A stretch of 64,000 nt of DNA, from positions 1 through 64,000 of the forward strand of contig JBIQKZ010000019.1 of assembly GCA_044464765.1 (NCBI GenBank), written 5' to 3'. The translations under genes and the position numbers were made by a program. The DNA comes from JBIQKZ01 sp044464765. GTDB taxonomy: Bacteria > Pseudomonadota > Gammaproteobacteria > Burkholderiales > Burkholderiaceae_B. Every line of letters begins with the position of its first letter. Positions within the stretch are counted from its first letter, which is position 1. Below the pieces are notes generated by a model that was not told where the DNA came from, ran no database searches, and was given only the letters and a program-made list of their open reading frames with translations. Positions 8,421-16,028 of this stretch are shown here, in pieces.

Positions 8421-8771
8421 GTGACTTATCCACTTATTACCGACGACGAACACGCACAACTGCTCGCCCACGGGCAGGCCCGCGCCGTAGGCCAGCGCAT
8501 TGACCCGCTGCCTGTGGTGCGGATCTTTACACCGGACGCCCATGCGACCTGGCTACTGGTCAGTCTTGACCCGGTGGACGGCGATACGGCCTATGGCCTG
8601 ATCGACCTGGGGATAGGCATGCCGGAACTGGGCACCGTGCAGCTTTCCGCCTTGGCCGCCATCGTCGGCCCACGCAAGCAACCCGTGATGCGCGACTGCT
8701 ATTTCCAGGCTGTGCGCCCGCTCTCGGAATATGTCCGGCTGGCACAAGAAAACGGTTCGATCACGGATTGA
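8421..8771 (+). CDS. DUF2958 family protein
   Basis: This 116-residue protein has the DUF2958 hallmarks: the start MTYPLITDDEHAQLLA, then PLPVVRIFTPD and TWLLVSLDP, and near the end YFQAVRPLSEYVRLA. The GTG at 8421 is the start, since the family's conserved opening begins there. The ribosome site is weak. The family is widespread on ICEs and plasmids, with unknown function. It is divergent from the XRE regulator, which may control it. Confidence 0.85.
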   Translation: MTYPLITDDEHAQLLAHGQARAVGQRIDPLPVVRIFTPDAHATWLLVSLDPVDGDTAYGLIDLGIGMPELGTVQLSALAAIVGPRKQPVMRDCYFQAVRPLSEYVRLAQENGSITD

Positions 8772-9130
8772 AACCGGTGGCTGCGATCAAAACGCATAGC
8801 CCATCCAATCAGGGCGCATTCAGACTATTTCAGTCATATTCAAGACCGGCACGGTCTGAATCCTCAGTCTGGCATAAATAGGCGACAGCCTAGACTTAAA
8901 CAGTCATGATCTTTTGCGCGATATGCGGCAAGGTAAAGGATGCTGCTTACTGATTTTTCAGTGGCGCCGACATCGCATTCTGATTGCCAGCGCGAGGGTT
9001 AAGGCCCAATCGGACTTGATATTTTCAGTTTCATTTGATGCGATTGGTAGTTAAATATTAACGCATTGAAACTGCGCTGTGTACGTTTTGCGATGAGGCG
9101 GCCCCGCTGAATGAAAAGGGGGTTTGCGTC
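8772..9130. other. Intergenic region with small inverted repeats
   Basis: About 360 bp without a gene. It contains a short hairpin (AGACCG-GCA-CGGTCT, 8843-8857) that may end the DUF2958 transcript, several cagtc/gactg words between 8820 and 8925, and an interrupted inverted repeat around 9028-9075 (CAGTTTCA plus ATGCG against CGCATTGAAACTG) flanking an A/T-rich core. The right part should hold the DUF2285 gene promoter. No attachment site could be shown. Confidence 0.4.
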
Positions 9131-9925
9131 ATGGCTGATTCGCACACCAGACACTGGCATCCGACCGCTGCGTATCTCTACGTGCTGCATCTGGACGGCC
9201 CGGCACTCGCTTGGGAATACCTGCGCCGCCATCCCGAGTACCGGCAAGACTGGGTATGCCGTCGCCAACGGCCAGACGCTGCGCAGCGCTGGGGGCTGCG
9301 CTTGCTGGAAGACCCCGCCCTGGATGCGCGTGATGCGCATCCCATCTGGTTCCCCGATGCTCAGGGCGTTCATCTTTACCCGGATGCCGACCCCATGCCG
9401 GAGGCTATGCTGTTCACGCTCTGGCGCATCCCGGGTGACAAATCCCTGATGCACGACGGCGTGCGCCTGGTGCTGCGGGCGCGCTGGCCGGGCGGCTGCC
9501 TGCGACTTGCGCTCGCCACTGGCCTGGCCGACGGCATGGCTTATGTCTATGCCGTGCGTGCCGGCGCCGACCTCCTGGCGCACGCGCAAGCGCTCACGCT
9601 GGAAATGAACAAGCTGGCCCTGGCGAGCGGCGTCATCCCCATTGCTGTCGTACGACCGCGGCCCGCCCTGTCGGCCTTGCAGGAGCTGCACACTTTGCAG
9701 GCGCTCGATGCCACCCTGGCAGGGGCATCCTTGCGCGAGATTGCCGAAGGGCTGTTTGGCCCCAAGACAGTGGCGCGCGACTGGCATGCCGACGGCGCGT
9801 TGCGCGCCCGCATGCGCCGCCTGGTGCGCCGGGGTGAAACGCTGATGCGCGGCGGCTATCGCCGCCTGGCACAGCTTCCCGCGCCGGTACAGGGACGTTT
9901 TGCACCCCCTGCAAAACGTCCCTGA
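9131..9925 (+). CDS. DUF2285 domain protein (ICE regulator-like)
   Basis: This 264-residue protein opens with a small domain (residues 8-50, including AWEYLRRHPEYRQDW) typical of ICE proteins with a C-terminal DUF2285. The C-terminal 80 residues carry DUF2285 with a helix-turn-helix-like segment (LREIAEGLFGPKTVARDWHADGALRARMRRLVRRG). The family is thought to be DNA-binding. An AGGGGG-like ribosome site precedes ATG. A 15-bp perfect inverted repeat covers the last codons and stop. It sits 5' of the HTH and repA genes and may take part in replication or transfer control (inference). Confidence 0.85.
   Translation: MADSHTRHWHPTAAYLYVLHLDGPALAWEYLRRHPEYRQDWVCRRQRPDAAQRWGLRLLEDPALDARDAHPIWFPDAQGVHLYPDADPMPEAMLFTLWRIPGDKSLMHDGVRLVLRARWPGGCLRLALATGLADGMAYVYAVRAGADLLAHAQALTLEMNKLALASGVIPIAVVRPRPALSALQELHTLQALDATLAGASLREIAEGLFGPKTVARDWHADGALRARMRRLVRRGETLMRGGYRRLAQLPAPVQGRFAPPAKRP
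9890..9924. terminator. 15-bp perfect hairpin overlapping DUF2285 stop codon
   Basis: CAGGGACGTTTTGCA (9890-9904) and its exact complement (9910-9924) flank a C5 loop. The right arm includes most of the stop codon (9923-9925), so the structure is coding as well as palindromic. No T-run follows. This is the longest perfect stem noticed in the window. Confidence 0.7.
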
Positions 9926-10008
9926 GCAGGTCGCCCGGCTTTGTTGAGACTGTCTGCATCCGGCCCTGCTGTGTGGCCGTGCGCTCTTAACCGATGGAGG
10001 CTCACCCC

Positions 10009-10293
10009 ATGCGACCTGCACCTTTACGGCCTGCCGCCGTTCCCGCCACTGCGCCCGCGCAGCCCCAACGCTACCTCACCAACGATGAAGCCGCAGGCTA
10101 CCTGCGTCTGTCGCCGCGCACGCTGGAAAAGCAGCGCGTGATCGGCGGTGGTCCGAAGTTTCGCAAATTCGGTCGGCGCGTCATGTACGCCGTGGCCGAC
10201 CTGGATGCCTGGGCCGATGCGCGCAGCTATGAAGCCACCTCCGACCCAGAGTATGCCGAACGCCATGCGGGTGATTATCGTGACGGCCGCTGA
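10009..10293 (+). CDS. MerR/excisionase-type HTH protein (AlpA-like)
   Basis: This 94-residue protein has a winged helix-turn-helix of the excisionase/HTH_17 type: YLTNDEAAGYLRLSPRTLEK followed by GGGPKFRKFGRRVMYAVADLDAW (about residues 22-70). The start at 10009 is favoured over 10 codons of choice because a full GGAGG lies eight bases upstream; the in-frame ATG at 9994 would put that GGAGG inside the gene. It is 26 bp upstream of repA and probably cotranscribed. In ICEs such proteins regulate replication or act as recombination directionality factors; the position beside repA favours replication control. Confidence 0.85.
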   Translation: MRPAPLRPAAVPATAPAQPQRYLTNDEAAGYLRLSPRTLEKQRVIGGGPKFRKFGRRVMYAVADLDAWADARSYEATSDPEYAERHAGDYRDGR

Positions 10294-10319
10294 TCGTCCG
10301 CGCGCTGCCGACCATCGCC

Positions 10320-11168
10320 ATGTCCCGTCCGTCCGCCGCGCCGCGACCGCCGCAGCAGGAACAGCTTGCCCTGTTCCGTGCCTTGCCCGGCGACATGGCG
10401 CCACGCGATGCGCAGGACTTGATGGCCTATCCCTTCTTCTCGCTGGCGAAGTCGCGGCGCCTCAAGCCCATCGACTTTCGCAATGCGAATATCACCATCC
10501 GCGTGGAAGGTACGCAGGAGCACGGCATTGCCACGATCTGGGATGCCGACATCCTGATCTGGGCCGCATCGCAGATTGTTCAGGCACGCGATGCCGGCAT
10601 TCCTCCTTCACGCTGGATACGCGCCACACCCTACGAAATCCTGCGCTTTATCGGGCGCGGTACCTCCTTGCGCGACTACCAGCGCCTGAAAGCGGCGCTC
10701 GACCGGCTGCAATCGACCAGCGTGGCAACGTCTATCCGCGAAACCACGGGGCGGCGGCTGCATCGTTTTTCGTGGATCAACGAGTGGAAGGAGCTGGCCG
10801 ATGCTCACGGCAAGCCGCTGGGCATCGAACTCATCCTGCCGGACTGGTTCTACGCGGGCGTGCTCGACGCGGCCCTGGTGTTGACCATCGACCCGGCGTA
10901 CTTCCGGCTGACGGGTGGTATCGAACGCTGGCTGTATCGCCTGGTGCGCAAGCACGGCGGCAAGCAGGCAGACGGCTGGCAATTCGATTTCCGCTACCTG
11001 CACCAGAAGTCCGGCAGTACGGCCAAGCCCGCCGACTTCGCCTGCGACCTGCGTGCGCTGGTCGCCACGCAATCGCTGCCCGGCTACGTATTGGGTATCG
11101 AGCTGCTGCCGGACGAAGGCCGCGAACGGCTGACCTTCCGACCAGTGCCGTCCACGGCACGTGGATAA
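10320..11168 (+). CDS. repA: Replication initiator protein A (RepA)
   Basis: This 282-residue protein matches the replication initiator A family: LMAYPFFSLAKSRR near residue 36, ITIRVEGTQEHGIATIWDADILIWAASQI near 58-86, TPYEILRFIGRGTS near 102 and the C-terminal SWINEW and WLYRLVRKHGG segments. Initiators of this type bind repeats near their own gene. Immediately downstream lie three iteron-like repeats and an A/T-rich tract, and the repA stop overlaps a near-consensus DnaA box. It is followed by parA on the same strand. In Tn4371-like ICEs this block is thought to allow limited replication of the excised circle. Confidence 0.9.
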   Translation: MSRPSAAPRPPQQEQLALFRALPGDMAPRDAQDLMAYPFFSLAKSRRLKPIDFRNANITIRVEGTQEHGIATIWDADILIWAASQIVQARDAGIPPSRWIRATPYEILRFIGRGTSLRDYQRLKAALDRLQSTSVATSIRETTGRRLHRFSWINEWKELADAHGKPLGIELILPDWFYAGVLDAALVLTIDPAYFRLTGGIERWLYRLVRKHGGKQADGWQFDFRYLHQKSGSTAKPADFACDLRALVATQSLPGYVLGIELLPDEGRERLTFRPVPSTARG

Positions 11169-11352
11169 GTCTGTGGAAAGGCTGTGAATATGCTGTGGAT
11201 AGTATCGTGCTATCAGGCGTGTCCGGTATCGTGCTATCAGACGTGGGACTATCGTGCTATCAGGCGTGCCAACCGGCTGCAAATCCGCGCCAGTATTGGG
11301 TTTGCAGGCCCCTTAACTTATCTAACTTAACTACTCTAACTATTGATAAACG
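11159..11352. other. Candidate replication origin (oriV-like)
   Basis: Downstream of repA lie, in order, two near-consensus DnaA boxes (11160-11168 and 11194-11202, one mismatch each), three iteron-like direct repeats (11203-11268) and an A/T-rich tract with repeated TAACT words (about 11312-11350). This is the usual layout of an iteron origin next to its initiator gene. The region is non-coding. No experiment or database match supports it, so origin function is inferred from arrangement. Confidence 0.6.
11203..11268 (+). repeat. Three 19-bp iteron-like direct repeats
   Basis: TATCGTGCTATCAGGCGTG occurs at 11203-11221 and 11250-11268 exactly, and at 11227-11245 with one change (GACGTG for GGCGTG). 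The spacing is 24 and 23 bp, about two helix turns, so all copies face the same side of the DNA. A fourth, two-mismatch copy lies at 13562-13580. Confidence 0.85.
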
Positions 11353-11481
11353 CTCGCCACCACGATGGATAGGTCCTGAAAAGGGAAACACGCGGCAGCT
11401 TGAAGGACGTAATCAGCCGAAAAACCAAACCCGTTTGGCAAGGCAAAAACAGCCCGGTTGTACAGGCAGGAGGGCTGCGCC
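11353..11481. other. parA leader
   Basis: Short non-coding stretch between the A/T-rich tract and parA. It ends in a strong ribosome site (CAGGAGGG) ten bases before the parA ATG. The promoter for the parA-traF block probably lies here or in the repeat region. Confidence 0.4.
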
Positions 11482-12120
11482 ATGATCATTGCTTTGCTCA
11501 ATCAGAAAGGTGGGGTGGGTAAGACCACGCTGGCCACCCACATCGCCGGAGAACTCGCGCTGCGCGGTCAGCAGGTCGTCCTGCTGGATGCCGACCCGCA
11601 GGGCTCATCACTGGACTGGACACAGCGTAGAAGCCAGCAAGGGCTGCTACGGTTGTTCAGCGCCGTGGGCCTGGCACGCGAAACACTGCATCAGGAAGCA
11701 CCGGAACTCGCCAGGCAGGCCGATCATGTGCTCATTGATGGCCCGCCACGCATCGCCGCCTTGGCGCGCTCCGCGCTGCTGGCGGCCGATTACGTGCTGA
11801 TTCCCGTGCAGCCCAGCCCCTACGACCTGTGGGCCAGCGCTGAGATGGTGGCGCTGGTCCGCGAGGCACAGGTGTTCCGGCCCACCTTGCAAGCTGCCTT
11901 TGTCATCAACCGGCGGGTCAGTACCACGGTGATCGGACGTGAAGCCCGTCGAGCGCTGGCTGAGCAGTCATTGCCGGCGCTGCGCGCCGAGGTTCGCCAG
12001 CGAATCGTCTTTGCCGACAGCGTGGCCGCCGGGCGGCTGGCACGCGAAACGGCGCCTGATAGCGCGGCGGCGCGTGAGATCACCGCGCTGGTCGATGAAC
12101 TGCTGCAGTGGCCGATATGA
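11482..12120 (+). CDS. parA: ParA-family partition ATPase
   Basis: This 212-residue protein is a deviant-Walker ATPase. Residues 7-16 read NQKGGVGKTT with the signature lysine K9, switch I is LLDADPQGS, and DGPPR (about 84-88) is the Walker B region. Such ATPases move plasmid DNA on the nucleoid with a centromere-binding partner. ATG at 11482 has a strong AGGAGG site; an earlier in-frame start would lack one. The next gene overlaps the stop by ATGA and is the probable partner. Part of a tightly packed block parA, small DNA-binding protein, DUF2840, traF. Confidence 0.93.
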   Translation: MIIALLNQKGGVGKTTLATHIAGELALRGQQVVLLDADPQGSSLDWTQRRSQQGLLRLFSAVGLARETLHQEAPELARQADHVLIDGPPRIAALARSALLAADYVLIPVQPSPYDLWASAEMVALVREAQVFRPTLQAAFVINRRVSTTVIGREARRALAEQSLPALRAEVRQRIVFADSVAAGRLARETAPDSAAAREITALVDELLQWPI

Positions 12121-12401
12121 CAGCCAAGTCGCCACTGAACAGCAAACGTCCAGCCAAGCGCGTGGGTATTGGTGCGCGTCCGCCGGTGAATCCGCACGCT
12201 GAAGCGTGGATTCGCCAGGGCGATGCCGACGCGCTGAACAAGGGCGATCTCTACACCGCTCGCCTGACGCTGGACATTACCCCCGCTCTGCGGGCGCGCA
12301 TTAAGGTGTCGGCCTTCACGCAAGGCCTGACCGTGGCCGACCTGCTGCGCGGTCTGCTGGAGCGCGAGTTTCCAGAGCATCGCAACGAGGACACGCCATG
12401 A
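12117..12401 (+). CDS. Small ParG/RHH-like partition partner
   Basis: This 94-residue basic protein has an unstructured N-terminus rich in Lys/Arg/Pro and a C-terminal half (TARLTLDITPALRARIKVSAFTQ, then LTVADLLRGLLEREFP) that reads as a strand followed by two helices, the pattern of ribbon-helix-helix proteins such as ParG. It overlaps parA by ATGA and the next gene by ATGA, so it is translationally coupled to both. The position after parA makes it the likely centromere-binding partner; this is inference from order and fold pattern. Confidence 0.75.
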   Translation: MTAKSPLNSKRPAKRVGIGARPPVNPHAEAWIRQGDADALNKGDLYTARLTLDITPALRARIKVSAFTQGLTVADLLRGLLEREFPEHRNEDTP

Positions 12402-12943
12402 ATACCTGCGTTTCGCGTACCGCTGGCGCAGCCACGGCGACATCGCTGCCGCCATCTGCCGCGCTAGCCCTGCATGCTAACCGCGCACCGCTGACGCGCG
12501 TGGCGCTGGCAACAATCGAACCCCACTTCAATCTTTATCTGCGTTTTGGTGAACCGGCGCATATGCTGAGACTGGACCGCTGGCGGCGCTGGGCGGTGTT
12601 TCTGCCGGGCGCGGTGCTCTGCCGCATCCGCTGGCAGGCCAATGACTACGGCACGGTGCGCTGGCAACTCATGGTGATGCAGGCCTTCACGCCGCTGGAC
12701 GCGACGCAGCGTATCTCCGGCGTGCAGCCTGGTGCGCGCCTGCTGTTGCACGTTGAAGGCCATCATCCCGTCCGTTCGGTGCTGGAACGCATTGATGCCA
12801 TTGAGTCACTGGGCATCGCGCCCGCCGCTGCCTCGCCTGCGTACTGGCGCACGCTCGCCAATCGGCTGGCGGCGCGTCAGCCCTTGCCCGACTACACCGT
12901 CGAGCGGCATGCCGCCTGGCTGGCTGGGAGGATGCTGCCATGA
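12398..12943 (+). CDS. DUF2840 family protein
   Basis: This 181-residue protein has DUF2840 features: HFNLYLRFGEPAHMLRLDRWRRWAVFLPG (about residues 46-74), then GTVRWQLMV and LLLHVEGHHPVRSVLERID. The family is found only in this ICE context, between parA and traF, and has no known function. It overlaps both neighbours by ATGA. No signal peptide or membrane helix is seen. The N-terminal 40 residues are low-complexity, Ala/Thr/Ser-rich. Confidence 0.85.
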   Translation: MNTCVSRTAGAATATSLPPSAALALHANRAPLTRVALATIEPHFNLYLRFGEPAHMLRLDRWRRWAVFLPGAVLCRIRWQANDYGTVRWQLMVMQAFTPLDATQRISGVQPGARLLLHVEGHHPVRSVLERIDAIESLGIAPAAASPAYWRTLANRLAARQPLPDYTVERHAAWLAGRMLP

Positions 12944-13527
12944 CCAGGATTTTCACTGCCGGCCCTGTGCTGCAACCTCGGTCACGCTGGCGCTTGCGCA
13001 TCGTGCTGGCGGGCTTCGTTGCTGTCGGCCTCGCTGCGCTGGCCTGGGCGGCATTCACGCCGCCGCTGCCGCGCCTTATCTACAACCCGTCCGACAGCGT
13101 AGCGGTCGGTTGGTATCGCGTCGAACCGCTCCAACGTCGGCCTGACTCGCTACCTCGTCGGCTACGAGTGGGCAGCATCGTTCTGACCCGATTACCTGCC
13201 GACGCGGCGGCACTGGCCTCGCAGCGCGGCTACCTGCCGGCCCACATTCCGCTACTCAAACGTGTGGGCGCGGTCGCGCCGCAACACGTCTGCATCGTGG
13301 CTGGTCAGATACGCATCGACGGCGTGCCGGTGGCCGCCGTGCTGCCTGCTGATCGGCTGGGGCGGCCGCTGCCATCCTGGCCGCATTGCCGGCCACTGGT
13401 GGAGGACGAACTGTTCCTGTTGAGCGCCACGAATCCGGCCTCGTTCGACAGCCGCTACTTCGGCCCGGTCAGCGCAGCCGCCGTGATCGGTATCGCGCAT
13501 CCGATCTGGCACAAGGCGCAGCCATGA
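12940..13527 (+). CDS. traF: TraF-like S26 signal peptidase
   Basis: This 195-residue membrane peptidase belongs to the S26 family. Residues 20-40 form one membrane anchor, S53 lies in NPSDSVAVGWYRV and K107 in LLKRVGAVAPQ (Ser/Lys dyad), and SFDSRYFGPV is the conserved C-terminal box. In RP4, TraF cyclises the TrbC pilin; TrbC is present in this element at 56907, so the same job is expected. It overlaps the DUF2840 gene by ATGA. No separate ribosome site beyond the internal GGGAGG is needed. Confidence 0.9.
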   Translation: MTRIFTAGPVLQPRSRWRLRIVLAGFVAVGLAALAWAAFTPPLPRLIYNPSDSVAVGWYRVEPLQRRPDSLPRRLRVGSIVLTRLPADAAALASQRGYLPAHIPLLKRVGAVAPQHVCIVAGQIRIDGVPVAAVLPADRLGRPLPSWPHCRPLVEDELFLLSATNPASFDSRYFGPVSAAAVIGIAHPIWHKAQP

Positions 13528-14010
13528 GGATCGCCGATTCATTGCACGTTGCTGTGCATGTCATCGTGCTATCGGGCGTGTCATGGTCGCTGCCGTCGTC
13601 GTGTTGCGGCGCATGCCTGCTGGTGCCGATCCTGTGTATTGCGCATTGCATGCCGCGCAACCTCTGGCGCAGCCGTCCCACGTGCAGCCGTCTTGCCTCG
13701 AACGCGCCTGTCCTGCGGCCTCTGGCACATCCATCAGCGCGTGCGCCGGTGCGCTGGCTGCACATGCAGCAGCGCCATCGGGCCGCCGACGCCGGGAGCG
13801 AAAGCGACAGGCAAAGGCGGAAGGCAAGACAAAAGGGGTCGGCACCCAACCGCCCGCAAAGCCAGTCTGCACATGGGGGTGGCGCGGCACGATGCGGCGT
13901 TGCCGTCGTGCCGCTGGGGGCACGATTCCCGCGCCAAGACGGAGCTGGCCGCGTGCTTCACACGACCGGCTACGCCACAACTGCATTCAGAACTTACAGG
14001 GAGCGTAGCC
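13528..14010. other. Non-coding region before relaxase; probable oriT region
   Basis: About 480 bp between traF and the relaxase gene. Open frames run through it, but they shift codon character, lack ribosome sites and match no family, so none is called. In conjugative elements oriT often lies next to the relaxase gene. An ATCCTG word at 13629-13634, preceded by G and followed by T, differs at one base from the YATCCTG/Y nick consensus of IncP/Ti-type systems. A fourth iteron-like repeat is at 13562-13580. Confidence 0.4.
13562..13580 (+). repeat. Fourth, distant copy of the iteron-like repeat
   Basis: CATCGTGCTATCGGGCGTG differs from the 11203 repeat at two of 19 positions. It sits 2.3 kb away in the traF-relaxase gap, outside the origin cluster, and could be a second binding site for RepA. 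Confidence 0.65.
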
Positions 14011-16014
14011 ATGAGCGACCGCCGCGATGATGATTTCCGGGTGCGTCCCAGCGCCCCGAAGAGCCGGGGCAAGGGTCAAGGCCAAGGTTTTATTTCCAAG
14101 GTGCTCAAGCAGACCGGCAAGGCCAGCGGGGGCAAGTCCTCGATGCGCCATTCCGCAGCCGGTAGCCGTGGCGCACGCACCGGTCAGCGTCCCGGCGCAC
14201 GCCTGGGTCGCGGCCATACGGCGGCGCGCTTCGCAGGCGCCAATCTCACGCCATTCTCGCGACGTGTGACTATCAAGACGCTGCTGGTGAATCAGCAACG
14301 TGCCAGCTCCCAGTCGCTCGCCAAGCACCTGCGCTACATCGAGCGTGACGGCGCGGGCCGCGATGGCGAGCCGGGCCAAGCCTATGGGCCACAGACGGAC
14401 GTCGCCGATCTGGATGCCTTCAAGGAACGCTGCGCCGAGGATCGGCACCATTTCCGCTTCATTGTCTCGCCCGAAGATGGCGCGGAGCTGGATAACCTAA
14501 GGACCTACACCCGGCATCTGGTGAGCCGCATGGAAGCCGACCTGGGTACGCGCCTGGATTGGGTGGCGGTGGATCACTGGAATACCGATAATCCGCACAC
14601 CCACCTGATCGTGCGCGGGCGCGACGATACCGGCCAAGACCTCATCGTTGCGGGCGACTATATCGCCCAGGGCTTGCGTCATCGTGCTTCAGAACTGGCG
14701 ACCGAATGGCTGGGGCCGCGCACCGAACGGGAGATCCAGCAGACCATGCAGCGCGAAGTGGAACAGGAGCGATGGACGAGCCTGGACCGCACTCTGCAAA
14801 GTGAGATCGGCGAGGATGGCCGGGTGCAGATCCAACGCTTCAATGAGCCGAACTTGCAACGCCAGCGCCTGCTGCTGATCGGTCGCCTGCAACGCTTGCA
14901 GCGCCTGGGGCTGGCCGATGAAATACAGCCCGGCACCTGGGCCATGCACACCGACGCTGAAAAAACCTTGCGCGCCCTGGGCGAGCGGGGCGACATTATC
15001 CGCACCATGCAGCGGGCCATGAGCGGAAAACAACGCGAACTTGCCGTATTCGAGCCGGGCCAAGATGACGATGGAGGTGGACGCGCCATCGTTGGGCGCG
15101 TGGCGGCCAAGGGGCTGGATGATGAGCTGCGCGACCGGGGCTATCTGGTGATCGACGGCGTGGACGGCAAGGCCCATTACGTTGCACTCAATGCTCGCGA
15201 CGAACCGGCCAACTATCCGACTGGCGCGGTGGTGGAAGTGAAGGGTTTCGCCGACATCCGGGGGGCTGACCGCAACATCGTGGAGCTGGCCAGCGACGGT
15301 CTGTATCGGACCGATCATCATCTTGCCATTGAGCAAGGCCGGGTCAAGGCTGGGCGCGACCCGCAGGAAGTGGTCGCGTCGCACGTTCGTCGGTTGGAAG
15401 CCTTGCGCCGCGCCGGCATCGTGGAACGCCTTGCCGAAGGACTATGGAAAGTACCGGGCGATCTGCCCGAACAAGGCCGTCAGTATGATGCGCAGCGCCT
15501 GGGCGGTGTGGCGGTGGAACTGAAATCGCCCTTGCAGATTGAACGGCAAGCCCGCGTGATCGGGGCTACCTGGCTCGATCAGCAACTGATCAGGGGTGGC
15601 AAGGGGTTGGGGGATGTGGGCTTTGGGGGCGAGGCCAAGCAAGCCATGCAGCAGCGCGCCGATTTCCTTGAGGAACAGGGGCTGGCTCAGCGGCGTGGAC
15701 AGCGCGTGCTCCTTGCCCGAAATCTGCTGGGCACACTACGTAACCGGGAACTGACCCAGGTGGCTAGGGACATTGTCACAGAAACAGGCCTGGAGCATCG
15801 ACCTATCACAGATGGGCAGCGCGTGGCCGGTATCTACAGGCGTAATGTCATGCTTGCCAGTGGGCGCTACGCGATGCTGGACGACGGCATGGGCTTCTCC
15901 CTGGTGCCGTGGCGACCGGTGATCGAGCAGCGGCTGGGCCAGCAGGTCGCTGCAACAGTGCATGGCGGTAGGGTGTCGTGGGAGATTGGGCGACAGCGAA
16001 GCCCTTCCGTTTGA
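14011..16014 (+). CDS. VirD2-like relaxase with DUF3363 domain
   Basis: This 667-residue relaxase nicks oriT and pilots the transferred strand. The first 80 residues are basic, Ser/Gly/Arg-rich (SRGKGQGQGF and similar). The relaxase core spans about residues 85-260; its metal-binding HxH motif is in TDNPHTHLIVRG, and candidate catalytic tyrosines occur in LRYIERDG and LRTYTRHL. The C-terminal two thirds are the DUF3363 region. ATG at 14011 follows a GGGAG site; the frame is open upstream to 13549 but without start signals. It is the last backbone gene before the cargo and is convergent with the LysR gene. Confidence 0.9.
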   Translation: MSDRRDDDFRVRPSAPKSRGKGQGQGFISKVLKQTGKASGGKSSMRHSAAGSRGARTGQRPGARLGRGHTAARFAGANLTPFSRRVTIKTLLVNQQRASSQSLAKHLRYIERDGAGRDGEPGQAYGPQTDVADLDAFKERCAEDRHHFRFIVSPEDGAELDNLRTYTRHLVSRMEADLGTRLDWVAVDHWNTDNPHTHLIVRGRDDTGQDLIVAGDYIAQGLRHRASELATEWLGPRTEREIQQTMQREVEQERWTSLDRTLQSEIGEDGRVQIQRFNEPNLQRQRLLLIGRLQRLQRLGLADEIQPGTWAMHTDAEKTLRALGERGDIIRTMQRAMSGKQRELAVFEPGQDDDGGGRAIVGRVAAKGLDDELRDRGYLVIDGVDGKAHYVALNARDEPANYPTGAVVEVKGFADIRGADRNIVELASDGLYRTDHHLAIEQGRVKAGRDPQEVVASHVRRLEALRRAGIVERLAEGLWKVPGDLPEQGRQYDAQRLGGVAVELKSPLQIERQARVIGATWLDQQLIRGGKGLGDVGFGGEAKQAMQQRADFLEEQGLAQRRGQRVLLARNLLGTLRNRELTQVARDIVTETGLEHRPITDGQRVAGIYRRNVMLASGRYAMLDDGMGFSLVPWRPVIEQRLGQQVAATVHGGRVSWEIGRQRSPSV

Positions 16015-16028
16015 AGTTTACTTTGTGA

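Noticed and set aside
8999..10021. Minus-strand frame opposite DUF2285
   Set aside because: GC-driven shadow, no family match.
10148..11485. Plus-strand frame across HTH, repA and iterons
   Set aside because: Runs through the repeats and ends in parA; no ribosome site, wrong frame for repA.
13386..14030. Plus-strand frames between traF and the relaxase
   Set aside because: Two competing frames, no ribosome site, Cys/Arg/His-rich shadow-like composition; more likely the oriT region.
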